Origin: Petunia secreta
Lineage: Eukaryota > Streptophyta > Magnoliopsida > Solanales > Solanaceae
Direction: 5' to 3'
Length of the DNA: 64,000 bases
Assembly (NCBI GenBank): GCA_029990175.1
Contig: JARKIP010000011.1
Location: 8,618,001-8,682,000, forward strand
The notes under the pieces are model-generated. The model did not search any database. It was not told the origin of the DNA and was given only the letters and a program-made list of their open reading frames with translations. The translations under genes were made by a program, and so were the position numbers. Below, piece by piece: positions 21,512-33,230 of the stretch (positions are counted from its first letter, which is position 1; each line of letters opens with the position of its first letter).

Positions 21512-23661
21512 AGTCTCTCAACATGGGTCCCCATTTTTGGCCAATGGAATTGTTCCCGAAGGATGGCCAAGGTCTTGTCCCTACCAAAGTGACCCATGAG
21601 TCCTCCACAATGTGCCTCTTGCACAAGCAATTCCCTCCATGAGGACTCGGGTATGCACACTTTACCATTCTTAAAGATATATCCATTAACCCATTGGTAT
21701 TTCTCAACTCTCTCCCCCTTTTCTAGAGCTTCATGGATGCTCTTGAGCTTCGGGTCATGAGCATACATAAATTTAATGCTTTCAAAACCCATAAGCTTAG
21801 AGGTGAGAGTGGTGGCTAGAGCGAACTTTCTAGAAAGCGCATCCGCCACAACATTGTCCTTCCCTTTCTTGTATTGGATCACACAGGAAAAGGACTCAAT
21901 GAACTCAACCCACTTGGCATGTCTCTTATTGAGCTTCTCTTGGCCTCTCAAATGCTTGAGTGACTCATGGTCACTCTTGATTACAAACTCACGAGGCCAA
22001 AGGTAGTGTTGCCAATGGGCAAGGGCTCTCATAAGGGCATACAACTCCTTGTCATACGTAGAGTAGTTCAAGGAGGCCCCTTTCAACTTCTCACTAAAGT
22101 AGGCGATGGGTTTGCTATCTTGCATTAAAACACCACCAATTCCCACCCCCGAGGCATCACATTCAACCTCAAATGCCTTTCCGAAGTCGGGCAATTGCAA
22201 TAGAGGGGCGGTACTCAACCTACTTTTCAACTCATGGAAGGCCTTCTCTTGAGGCTCTACCCAAACAAATGGTTGGTCCTTCTTCACCAATTCGGTGAGT
22301 GGAGCGGCAATGGAGCTAAAGTCTTTCACAAATCGCCGATAAAAGCTAGCAAGACCATGAAAGCTCCTCACTTGAGTCACGGTAGTAGGAGTAGGCCAAT
22401 CACGTATGGCCTTTACCTTAGACTCATCCACCTCCACTCCTTGGGCACTCACAACAAACCCAAGGAAGACTACCTTCTCAACACCAAAGGCACACTTTTT
22501 AAAATTAGCATAGAGCTTTTCGGCTCTCAACTTTTCAAGCACTTGCCTAAGGTGATCAACATGGTCGTCTATTGATTTGCTATAGATCAATATATCGTCA
22601 AAGTAGACGACCACAAACTTGTTGATGAATGGCTTTAGAACATGGTTCATTAGCCTCATGAAAGTGCTAGGTGCATTGGAGAGCCCAAAGGGCATCACCA
22701 ACCATTCATAGAGACCAAATTTGGTCTTGAATGCGGTTTTCCATTCATCACCGGGTTTCATCCGGATTTGATGGTAGCCGGACCTAAGGTCAATTTTGCT
22801 GAACACACATGAACCACTCAATTCATCTAACATATCATCAAGTCGGGGAATGGGATAACGGTACTTTACCGTTATTTTGTTCACGGCTCGACAATCAACG
22901 CACATCCTCCAAGTGCCGTCCTTTTTGGGAATAAGGATCACGGGCACGGCACAAGGACTCAAGCTCTCCCTCACCAAGCCCTTAGTGAGCAATTCATCAA
23001 CTTTCTTTTGCAATTCTCTTGTGTCCTCCGAATTGCTCCTATAGGCCGGCTTGTTTGGGATTTGAGATCCCGGGACAAAGTCTATTTGATGTTCAATACC
23101 CCTCAAAGGAGGCAATCCATCCGGCATCTCATCCGGGAACATGTCCCCAAAATCCTTCAAGACATTCTCAAACACACTAGGCAAAGGGTTAGAAGAAAAA
23201 TCACAATTAGAGTTTAGGATCATACCTTTGTGCACTAGGCATAGGAGAAACTTGGTGCCATCATTTCCTTTTAAGATCTCGCCCGGTTGCATCATGGCAC
23301 AAATGCCACCGGTAGAAGAAGAAGGTGGGATTGCCACCACGCTTTTGGACAAAGGGCTAGTCTCAATGATTGACTTTGCCTTTGCCACCTCCCTCAACTC
23401 CCTCATCCTATTGTAGTCATCACTCACTTGTTTGGGAGTTAGGGGCTTCAACACAAATTTCCTCCCTTCATGTTGGAGCGTGTAAGTGTTGACACGACCA
23501 TCATGGACCGCTTGTCGATCAAATTGCCAAGGCCTTCCAAAGAGAAGGTGGCAAGCTTGCATGGGCACAACGTCGAACAAGTGTTCATCAACATAACTAC
23601 CCATTTTGAACTTGATCATTGCTTGCTTCACTACCTTTAGCTCCCCACATTCACTAAGCCA
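21511..23661 (-). pseudogene. Chromovirus-like protease end, RT, RNase H and integrase finger
   Basis: A single frame of over 700 codons (to the shift near 21510), unusually well kept. It starts in the protease tail (LLFGRPWQFDR). The RT linker PDGLPPLRGIEHQIDF and full RT follow, with FSKIDLRSGYHQI (catalytic Asp) and VVYFDDILIYS (YxDD as YFDD). Next are RNase H (VECDASGVGIGGVL, YDKELYALMRAL, IKSDHESLK, VVADALSR) and the start of the integrase HHCC finger (EAHCGGLMGHFGRDKTL). The RT and RNase H catalytic residues are present. The frame then shifts near 21510. It would be the replicase of the element and could still be expressed as a fragment. The upstream gag frame ends at TAA 23662, again a CAA-to-TAA change. 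Confidence 0.8.
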
Positions 23662-25164
23662 TTACAATCGATATGGCTTGGGATGCTTCACGGTAGGCAA
23701 CTTCAATTGGGTTATAAGAGATTGACTCACAACATTAGCGCAACTCCCGGAGTCAATGATCATAGAGCATACAACACCCTTAACACGACACCTAGCATGG
23801 AAAAGGTTTTCTCTTTGCAAGGTTTCACCATCCTCCACAATCATAGCTCCTAAGCTCCTCCTCACTACTAGAAAAGTATGAGGTTCCTCATCCTCCACCG
23901 TATCATCTAGATCATTCTCCTCTACTCCCTCATCTCCCTCTACACCCTCATCATCCTCCGGTTCACTCTCTTGTTCATATGCATTATCACCAACAAGAAC
24001 CATGGTCCTCTTCGTAGGACACTCCTTAGCAAAGTGTCCATACCCCTTGCATTTGTGACATTGAATGGAAAAAGAAGTAGGAGTATTCAATTGGGTTTTA
24101 GAATTACCTCCCACATTGGGTGTGTACTTCTCAAATGGCTTCTTCACATCTTTGCTAGCACTTGCTCCACTAGGGCCACTTGCATTTGTGAACTTGGCAT
24201 TGGGAGTAGGATTTTTCCAATCCTTTGACTTGTTCATGGAGGTAGAAGTGTTGCTCTTGTAACGGTTGGACTTCTCTTTCTCAAGCCATTGCTCGACTTG
24301 GATAGCGGCATCAAGAACTTCTTGGAGTGAAAGATAAGCATGCAATCTCAATTGTGAAGCTATGCCATAGCTCAAACTATTCATGAAATGGATCACGGCT
24401 TGCTCTTTATCTTCGGTGTCCATATCTAAGGCCATTCGAGTTCTTTCAAACTCATCAAAATATTCATGCACCGTTTTGACACCTTGCTTCAACTCATAAA
24501 GTTTCTTGAGTTGCTCTTGCCGATATCTAGGAGTGATGTACTTGATACTCATGATACCCTTCAAGTCATTCCAACCCACATTCACGGGAACCCCCGCTCT
24601 CCTCCTTGATCTCTTGACGGAATCCCACCAAGTAGATGCATAGGATTCAAAGGATGAAATAGCATAGGTACCTTTCTTCTCATCGGTCATCTCATTTGTA
24701 TCAAACAATCTTTCCATGTGTAGCACCCATTCAATGTAAGCCGCCGGATCACAATTCCCTTTAAAGGTTGGGAGATTAAGCTTCACACTATTGATGTTGG
24801 TGTTGTCACGACCTCCACGGAAAGGCTCCGGTTGGCCCCCATAGTGATCTTCATTCACACCATACTCCCTCCTCGCATTCCCTCCAACATAACCCATAGG
24901 TGGCCCTCGACCTCGGCCCCTACCTCTATCCACATTTCGACCCCAATTCATACCTCGCCTTGGTTGGAAGTGATCATCAAACCCATACATATCATCCCCA
25001 TAATCGGCTTCCTCCCCTTCTTGAGCTTCATCGGCTTGCTCAAGAGGTTGCACATTTCGGATGGGTCTCGGTAGTGGAATGTTTCTTGGGGGGTTATCCA
25101 AGATACGGGGAATGCCCGTTCGTTGGGTATTGCCCAACACTTGATCAATTCTAATATCATACAT
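23662..25164 (-). pseudogene. Chromovirus-like gag with protease start
   Basis: Open from 25164 to the TAA at 23662 (500 codons). An Arg/Gly-rich segment near residues 80-100 is followed by the gag core (LNLPTFKGNCDPAAYIEW, TWWDSVKRSRR, YEYFDEFER-like helices), a Ser/Thr/Lys linker, one CCHC knuckle CHKCKGYGHFAKEC (about residue 385), an acidic stretch, and the protease motif SMIIDSGSCANVV. The N-terminus begins at the truncation border, so the ATG used is probably an internal Met. The TAA after KPYRL stands where CAA followed by WL would be expected, so one substitution separates gag-protease from pol. Confidence 0.8.
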
Positions 25165-25170
25165 ATCGTG

Positions 25171-25779
25171 TATTTGAATAATTATTCTCTTAATTTTTTA
25201 AAATATTATGTATGTATTTTTTATATATTACTAATATTTATTTTATATATACACATACGGGAAGGATTTAAATCGTTATTGATTTTGCTCTAAATATGGT
25301 ATACAGGCGATTATAGGCTTCAAAACACAATTAACAAATTCATTATGATCTCTACATAAATACACAATTATTTTTTAAATATATTAACACAATAATATGT
25401 ATAAGATTATAAATATTAGAAAAATAAGTAAAATATGCTCTATGTGTGTGTGTGTAATATATTGAATCATTATTATATTATAACTATTAAAAATAAATTC
25501 TTGAAATATTCATTTTGTACATTTAAAATATAAACATAAATAAATATGCAATGGGAAAGGAAATATAAAAAAAGTTGAATTTGATAGTTATAGAAATATT
25601 ATATGTTCTTACGCATACTACTTAATGGAAAAAAAATGTTTTAATAACTAGCAGTAGGAAAGAAACAATAAAGAAATTTTTAAAAAAATAGACTCCTATA
25701 ATAACTTATGTCTTTAATTCTTAAAATAACATTAACAAATATGAGATCAGCATTAACTAAACCCCTTAAATTAAGGGAT
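25171..25779. other. AT-rich unassigned sequence
   Basis: About 80% A+T, no ORF, no match to the LTRs on either side. It includes a short GTGTGTGTGT run at 25445. It is probably original flank brought next to the truncated element by a deletion. Confidence 0.5.
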
Positions 25780-25944
25780 AAATTTTTTTATTAATTTATA
25801 AAATAGGTGAATTAATTTATAAATTACCTAATGGCTAGAGAAAAAAAGGGAATGAAAAATAGGGCTAGGAAGAAAGTGACTACTTCATGTGCTACCGCAA
25901 TGGCGCATCTTTAGCTCAGTCTTGCTAACGTGCACCAAGCACAC

Positions 25945-27455
25945 ATGAATCGCCGGAACAACCAAACGAATCCGGAAACGGAACCGCAATCTACCAATGC
26001 ACTCCACTCTCGACTAGTTACACCAGAAAATGGAACAATCACAAGCCTTCAACCATTACAATTGGGCAATTGGATCCAAGGGATGGGAAGCGCACCTACA
26101 TTACTACAAAGAATCGAGGCAAAACACATAAGTGAGGAAAAGGAATTGGGGAAAGCAACTAAGATCCAAATCGAATCAAACCCAGCAAGGAAATTGTCTT
26201 TCTCTACAAAATCCACACCTATCCATGCCTTACGGGACCCAAATCTAATGGAAGAACCAGAGAATGCACAACCCACGATGGCAGAGGTAGTGCGTGGTAA
26301 TAGGGTTCCCCAAATGGGTAAACAATTGGCATATTACCCGCCTGTGCTCAAAGAAGGAGTCAAAATAGTGAAATTAAACCCGAAGGAAATCGAGAAACAA
26401 AACTCAAAATGGAATTCAGCTCTCATAGGGTACGTGGTAGGCAGAAATCCAACCTTCAAGGAGATGTTGAAATTCATCTATGGCGTATGGAATGAGGTCT
26501 CGATCCCCCAGGTATACATCCATGATAATGGTTACTTTGTATTTCGATTTGAATTAGATGAGGATAAGGACTGGATTATGTTGAATAGTCCTTACACCTT
26601 CAATAGTAGACCTTTTATTCTCAAACAATGGGTGCCTGATTATCAATTTAATAAAGAAACCAACAGATTCATTCCGTTATGGGTCACATCCCTAACTTGC
26701 CGATCCAATACTGGGCAACTGAGAATTTGAGTAGAATAGCAAGCTGCTTAGGGAAACCCATTTGTACAGATAGATTAACAGCAACTGAGGAAAGAATCTC
26801 ATACGCTCGCATTCTGATTGAGATAGATGTGACTCAACCTCTAGTTGAAACAGTGGTACTTGAAGAAATTGGAGGTAAACAAAGGGAGCAGCAAGTTGAA
26901 TATGAATGGAGGCCAAATTTCTGTCAAGAGTGTCTACAAATTGCAGGACATACTGGAAATTGCAAGAAAGCATGAGTGGTAGAGGAAAATCCTAAGCCTA
27001 AAAAGAAGCAAAGACACAACAATAGAAAAACTCAGGCACAAGTGACTTGGGTAAGAGCACAACCTAGAAACTACAATACAAAGAAACCAGGCAAGCAAGC
27101 TGAACCAACACAGTTAAGCAAGGATGATTTGACTACAAAAGGAGTTGGAATGGAGGCTCCATAGGCCCCTGTAGCTGCTAATAATGAAGCAATCAAGCCA
27201 CCAAAACAGCAAGAGCAAGAAGCACAACTAGTGCATTTAGAGGAAGATGTACATGAGACTCAAAGCCAGGCAACACAGAAAGCAAAAGGTAAAAGTGTGC
27301 AAAGAACACCAAGTAATCCCAGGAAAGGCATGCAGTATGAAAACATGGACATAGACCAGCTAATGCAACAAAACAAGTTTAGTGCCCTGAAGATTTATGA
27401 GATTGATGAAGATGGGGTAAGAGGAAGAAGCCCACGAAAGAAAAATCCTCCATGA
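25945..27455 (+). pseudogene. LINE ORF1, copy 1
   Basis: Starts at the ATG at 25945 (MNRRNNQTNPE). A disordered N-terminus is followed by the DUF4283-like nucleic-acid-binding domain (WNSALIGYVVGRNPTF, YFVFRFELDEDKDWIM, PFILKQWVPDYQF). A one-base loss near 26690 shifts the frame in all three copies. The reading resumes as HIPNLPIQYW and SRIASCLGKPICTDR, ending with a CCHC-type finger CQECLQIAGHTGNC (near 26930-26965). A basic linker follows. Private stops are TGA at 26973 (CGA in copies 2 and 3) and TAG at 27162 (CAG in copies 2 and 3). The final TGA (27453) overlaps the ORF2 ATG as ATGA. The protein would bind LINE RNA. Confidence 0.8.
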
Positions 27456-30400
27456 AGCTTTGTTCCTGGAATATAAGGGGGCTTAACAAGCCCTCTAAGC
27501 AGAAGGAATTAATATCCTTTCTGCACAAAAATAATGTAACACTAACTGGGTGTCTTGAAACTAAGATAAAAGTTAGAAAAGCTACAAAAATAAAAAAGAG
27601 GCTCGGAGGAGAATGGGAGGTGTTCTCAGACTACAATACCAGCTACAATGGGAGACTATGGCTAATTTGGAGAAAGCAGCAGGTAACAATTACAATCCTT
27701 TATACTGACTCTCAAGTGGTGCACTGTGAAGTGAAAGAAGTAGGAGCACAACTCAGATGTATGGTAACCTTTGTTTATGCAAGAAATACTGCAATAGAAA
27801 GAATGTCTTTGTGGGAGCAACTAAGACAGCTCTCTACTCAAGTGCAGGGCCCTTGGCTAATACTAGGTGATTTCAATACACCTCTTTCTATGAATGATAG
27901 GATAAATGGCACACCAATTCAGTATCAGGAAGTAAAAGATTTTCAAAGCTGTGTAGAAGACATAGGGGTGGGACAACTAAATAGAAAGGGGTGTCAGTTC
28001 TCTTGGTGTAACAAAAGAGAGGCCAATGATAGAATTTACTGTCTGATTGACTGGGCTTTTGGAAATGACCTGTGGTTTACCAAGTACAATGCTCTTGAGA
28101 CCTGGTATCTCAATCCGGAATGCTCAGATCACTCCCCTATCTTGATCAATACTGAAGTTAGCCATATGACCAGGAAAAAACCATTCAGATTATACAATGT
28201 CTTGCTACAACATGAGCCTTTTAGAAGGTTAGTGGAGCAGGCCTGGTCAACTCAAGTTCGAGGTCACACCATGTATGGGGTGTGGAAGAAACTTCAGATG
28301 ATCCAAAGAGAAGCAAAGCAAATGAACAAAAAAATGTCAAGCATAGAGAAGAAGCTTCATCTTATGCATCAACAGTTGAATCAGATCCAAGACCAACTAG
28401 AAGGGGATAGATTTAATGACAGCCTGATTAGAGATGAGAGACATATGCTGGAGCAAATGGAGAAATGGAGTTTGATACAAGAAAAGGTGTTGAGGCAGAA
28501 ATCAAGGGCAATTTGGATCACAACAGGTGACTCAAATACAAAAAAATTTCACGCCTACCTGAAAGCCAGACAAGCGAGAAACAGAGTCCGCTCCATATCA
28601 ACTGATCAAGGACAAATCCTGACAGAACCTGAACAGGTGCATCATGAATTTCTTGCTTTCTTCCAGGATCTTTTGGGAACCAGAGCAACAGAAATGCCTT
28701 GCTTAGACCCAGCAATAGCAAGGAGTGGGCCATTTGTTAGCAGTGAACATCAAAAATTTTTGGTCCAACCAGTTACCAAAGAGGAAGTAGATGGGGCACT
28801 CCATAGTTTGGCCAATGATAAAGCACCCGGAATTGATGGTTTTCCAGCAGAGTTTTTTAAAGAATATTGGCACATAATAGGGGAGGAGGTTACAAGGGCA
28901 GTAATTCAGTTCTTTGATAATGGGAAGCTCTTAAGGGCAGTAAATGGTACCACAGACACTCTTATTCCAAAAGTCCATAATCCGACCTATGTCAAGGAAT
29001 TCAGACCCATAGCATGTTGTACAACAATATACAAGATCATCTCAAAAGTGATTACCAAGAGACTCAAGATGGTGGTGGATTACTTGGTGGGATCTTCAAA
29101 ATCAGCTTTTGTTGAGGGGAGAAATATACTGGATAATGTGGTGCTTTTCATGAATTAGTGAAAGGATACTCCCAAAAAAGAGTCTCTCCTAGATGTCTAA
29201 TTAAAGTAGACATAAGGAAAGCATATGACTCGGTTGAGTGGGACTTCCTGAAAATGTTCCTCCTAGAATTGGGCTTCCCGCTTAAGTTTGTTAGACTAGT
29301 GATGGAATGTGTTACTACTGTCAGCTATGCTCTATTGTTAAATGGAGGATTAACTCACAGTTTTCAAGCAAAGAAAGGTCTCAGACAAGGAGACTCAATG
29401 TCCCCCTATCTCTTTGTCTTAGTCATGGAGTACCTACATAGGTTCCTAAAACAGTTAAGCCACAATCCTAACTTCAATTACCATCCAAGATGTGGCAAAC
29501 TGCAGATAGCACATATATGTTTTGCAGACGATCTTTTGTTGTGTTGTCGTGCAGACAAAATATCCATACACCTAATGATGGATGCCTTCAATCATTTTTC
29601 TGAGGTTACAGGCCTAAAACCAAACATGGAGAAAAGCTCATTGTACATAGCAGGTGTTAGTCAGGAGTTCAAAGAGCGGATCCTCACATAACTTCACTTC
29701 ACTATAGGGGAGATACCCTTCAGATATTTGGGTGTGCCTTTATCCTAAAAAAGGATCACAATACAACAATGCCTGCCAATTGTTGAAAGAATGATAGCAA
29801 GAATTAAATGCTGGTCAACAAAATTTCTATCTTATAGTGGCAGGGTTCAACTGATTAAAAGTGTGCTATTCGAAATGCAAACATATTGGGCACAGATTTT
29901 CCTCATCCCGAAAAAGGTTATCCATCTAATCACTACAGTTTGCAGGACCTTTCTTTGGACTGGTAGTGAAGAGAAATAAAAAAGAGCACTTGTAGCATGG
30001 GAGACTTTATGCAAGCCAAAGTCAGCAGGTGGTCTATATATCCTGGACTTCAATACCTGGAACAAAGCTGCCTTATGCAAAATGCTATGGGTAATTAGCT
30101 CAAGGAAAGAGACACTCTCGGTCCAGTGGGTCCATGCTTTCTACATAAAGAAACAGGACCTGGCTACTATGGAGACCCCAAAGCAAGCTAGCTGGTTGGT
30201 AAGGAAGGTATTGGATGCAAGGAAGTGGCTTCCTTCTCAAGAACTGCACACTGAGCTTAAGCAACACTGCTTGGCTGGGAAATTCAGTATCAAGAGAGCA
30301 TATTTGGCCTTTGTGCCCAAACACCAAAAAGTGATATGGAAGAGCCTCAATGTGGGACAAGGTATGATGCCTAGACACCAGTTCATCCTGTGGTTAGCAC

Positions 30401-30834
30401 TGCATAATAGGCTAGCTACAGTGGACAGGATAAATAAGTGGGAAATAACAGTTGAGCCTGCCTGTGTTTTATCTGATACTGATATGGAAGAAACATCAGA
30501 ACACTTGTTCTTTTCCTGTCAATACTCAGGATACATATGGAGAACTTTACTTAAATGTCAAGGAGTGAACAGAAACATAGGAGGTTGGTCCGAGGAAATA
30601 CAGTGGATAGCCAGGACAGTGAACAAAAAACGACCAAAAGCTGAAATACTCAAGTGCTCACTAGCTGCTGCAGTTTACCACATTTGGATTGAAAGAAATA
30701 AGAGAAGATTTCAAGGCCAGACAACAGATGCACAACAAAGAATCAGAGATATTGTTCTTCAAATACACATCCTGGGACAAAGCAGAGTGAAGTGGAAGGA
30801 CATCTTGGCAGGTCTGAATGAATATCCATGTTAG
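27452..30834 (+). pseudogene. LINE ORF2 (endonuclease-RT), copy 1
   Basis: AP-like endonuclease: CSWNIRGLN, the Glu in GCLETKI, ILGDFN and SDHSPIL. Then RT: KAPGIDGFPAEFF, FRPIACCTTIYK, KVDIRKAYDSVEWDFL (Asp), GLRQGDSMSPYLF, and ICFADDLLL, the YxDD box as FADD (29518-29545). The C-terminus has a plant L1 zinc-binding-type region (FSIKRAYLAF, WKSLNVGQGMMPRHQFILWLAL, SEHLFFSCQYS). Private lesion: a base lost near 29145 (VVLFMN then TAG, where copy 2 has VVLAHEL). Shared lesions in all copies: TAA at 29689, TAA near 29746 and TAA at 29977. The endonuclease and RT catalytic residues are visible, but the shared stops show that the founder was already dead. Confidence 0.85.
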
Positions 30835-31554
30835 AATGTCCATCTGGACAAGAAGTTGATTAATAGGGGAGAAGGTAGGGATGAAACTCAGGTAGATTGT
30901 TTTGTTTCTGTATGCAAAAAACTGAGGTAGTGAGAGATGAGTAGCAGATGTATAGGAAGAGTTAGCATAGAGGATGTTTTTGAGATCTAGTTCCTAGAGT
31001 CCAATTGGAACTAGTGGATGTAAATTGTTTAACACTGGTTGAATAAAATTTTACTTTGATTCGACCAAAAAAGAAAAATAAGGCTAGGAACAGTAAATAA
31101 GTACTACTCATGTGCTTATTGAGTAATTTACCCTAAACTAACTTATCTAGATAGCCACCTAAACTGTGGCTTGGAAAAAAAAAAAAAGATAGCCACCTAA
31201 ACTGAACCTATGATCATATGAACACTTAAATCTCTACTCGAATTGTGTCACTTACGCAGTACTTGCAGAAACAGTCAATAATATACAACCCATAGAGCGC
31301 ACACGCTAATGACATGGCAAAACAGCCAAAGAACAAAGAGCTCCTGTCTTTTGGTTCCAATAATGCAAAAATAAAAAATAAAAAAAAACTTGTGACCCCA
31401 CCAAAACAGAAATGAGAAAAGATTCACTTTTTACTTCTCTCCTCAACTATATTATGTTGTCTTATTTTGGTTAAAAAGTGTTATCAGTTGTCTTTCCTTG
31501 TCTCTTCCCACCATTTAGATTAGACAACAATAATGGTAAAAAAAGCACACACGG
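30835..31554 (+). other. LINE 3' UTR and 3' flank, unit 1
   Basis: The 3' UTR runs to the A-tail near 31080, with AATAAA at 31042. Unique flank follows, containing GATAGCCACCTAAACTG twice around an A-run. No gene. It recurs at 36610-37333 and 42388-43111. Confidence 0.8.
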
Positions 31555-31719
31555 AAATTTTTTTATTAATTTATAAAATAGGTGAATTAATTTATAAATT
31601 ACCTAATGGCTAGAGAAAAAAAGGGAATGAAAAATAGGGCTAGGAAGAAAGTGACTACTTCATGTGCTACCGCAATGGCGCATCTTTAGCTCAGTCTTGC
31701 TAACGTGCACAAAGCACAC

Positions 31720-33230
31720 ATGAATCGCCGGAACAACCAAACGAATCCGGAAATGGAACCGCAATCCACCAATGCACTCCACTCTCGACTAGTTACACCA
31801 GAAAATGGAACAATCCAAAGCCTTCAACCATTACAATTGGGAAATTGGATCCAAGGGATGGGAAGGGCACCTACAATACTACAAAGAATCGAGGCAAAAC
31901 ACATAAGTGAGGAAAAGGAATTGGGGAAAGCAACTAAGATCCAAATCGAATCAAACCCAGCAAGGAAATTGTCTTTCTCTACAAAATCCACACCTATCCA
32001 TGCCTTACGGGACCCAAATCTAATGGAAGAACCAGAGAATGCACAACCCACGATGGCAGAGGTAGTGCGTGGTAATAGGGTTCCACAAATGGGTAAACAA
32101 TTGGCATATTACCCGCCTGTGCTCAAAGAAGGAGTCAAAATAGTGAAATTACCCCCGAAGGAAATCGAGAAACAAAACTCAAAATGGAATTCAGCTCTCA
32201 TAGGGTACGTGGTAGGCAGAAATCCAACCTTCAAGGAGATGTTGAAATTCGTCTATGGCGTATGGAATGAGGTCTCGATCCCCCAGGTATACCTCCATGA
32301 TAATGGTTACTTTGTATTTCGATTTGAATTAGATGAGGATAAGGACTGGATTATGTTGAATAGTCCTTACACCTTCAATCGTAGACCTTTTATTCTCAAA
32401 CAATGGGTGCCTGATTATCAATTTAATAAAGAAACCAACAGATTCATTCCGTTATGGGTCACATCCCTAACTTGCCGATCCAATACTGGGCAACTGAAAA
32501 TTTGAGTAGAATAGCAAGCTGCTTAGGGAAACCCATTTGTACAGATAGATTAACAGCAACTGAGGAAAGAATCTCATACGCTCGCATTCTGATTGAGATA
32601 GATGTGACTCAACCTCTAGTTGAAACAGTGGTACTTGAAGAAATTGGAGGTAAACAAAGGGAGCAGCAAGTTGAATATGAATGGAGGCCAAATTTCTGTC
32701 AAGAGTGTCTACACATTGCAGGACATACTGGAAATTGCAAGAAAGCACGAGTGGTAGAGGAAAATCCTAAGCCTAAAAAGAAGCAAAGACACAACAATAG
32801 AAAAACTCAGGCACAACAGACTTGGGTAAGAGCACAACCTAGAAACAACAATACAAAGAAACCAGGCAAGCAAGCTGAACCAACACAGTTAAGCAAGGAT
32901 GAGTTGACTACAAAAGGAGTTGGAATGGAGGCTCCACAGGCCCCTGTAGCTGCTAATAATGAAGCAATCAAGCCACCAAAACAGCAAGAGCAAGAAGCAC
33001 AACTAGTGCATTTAGAGGAAGATGTACATGAGACTCAAAGCTAGGCAACACAGAAAGCAAAAGGTAAAAGTGTGCAAAGAACACCAAGTAATCCCAGGAA
33101 AGGCATGCAGTATGAAAACATGGACATAGACCAGCTAATGCAACAAAACAAGTTTAGTGCCCTGAAGATTTATGAGATTGATGAAGATGGGGTAAGAGGA
33201 AGAAGCCCACCAAAGAAAAATCCTCCATGA
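31720..33230 (+). pseudogene. LINE ORF1, copy 2
   Basis: Same architecture as copy 1: DUF4283-like domain, shared frameshift near 32465, CCHC finger (CQECLHIAGHTGNC) and basic linker. It lacks the two private stops of copy 1 (it reads KKARVVEEN and APQAPV). It carries a TAG at 33042 after HETQS, where copy 1 has CAG. This stop is shared with copy 3. The last TGA overlaps the ORF2 ATG as ATGA. Confidence 0.8.

Larger units (their letters stand above)
19783..25170 (-). mobile_element. Chromovirus-like Gypsy element, 5' end missing
   Basis: A minus-strand element inserted in the Ogre 3' LTR. Its 3' LTR is at the left (starts TGATGTAGG on the plus strand), then integrase, RNase H, RT, protease and gag towards 25164. 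No LTR or primer site follows at the right: sequence changes abruptly to AT-rich DNA around 25170, and the rest of the interrupted Ogre LTR is absent too. A deletion therefore removed the 5' LTR, the start of gag and the right half of the Ogre LTR. Gag and RT type suggest the chromovirus branch (CRM/Reina/Tekay side), but I did not identify a chromodomain with confidence. Confidence 0.75.
25855..31097 (+). mobile_element. L1-type LINE, copy 1
   Basis: Flanked by a probable target-site duplication (AAAATAGGGCTAGGAA at the 5' side, AAAATAAGGCTAGGAA at the 3' side). It has a short 5' UTR, ORF1, ORF2, an AATAAA at 31042 and a short A-rich tail (31067-31079). The 3' unit-3 copy of the duplication (42631-42646) is exact, so the difference here is a later mutation. 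The duplication sits inside the repeat unit: the LINE inserted once and the locus was then multiplied. Confidence 0.85.
25780..31554 (+). repeat. Tandem unit 1 (LINE plus flank), 5,775 bp
   Basis: First of three direct repeats. The unit begins AAATTTTTTTATTAATTTATAAAATAGG and ends ...AAAAGCACACACGG. It contains about 75 bp of 5' flank, one complete-length LINE and about 480 bp of 3' flank. The neighbours at 31555 and 37334 start with the same sequence. Confidence 0.95.

Noticed and set aside
25440..25455. GT microsatellite
   Set aside because: Only about six GT units; too short to call as a repeat feature.
26049..26276. Minus-strand ORF conserved in all LINE units
   Set aside because: Its conservation follows from the triplication; it is antisense to ORF1 and has no independent signal.
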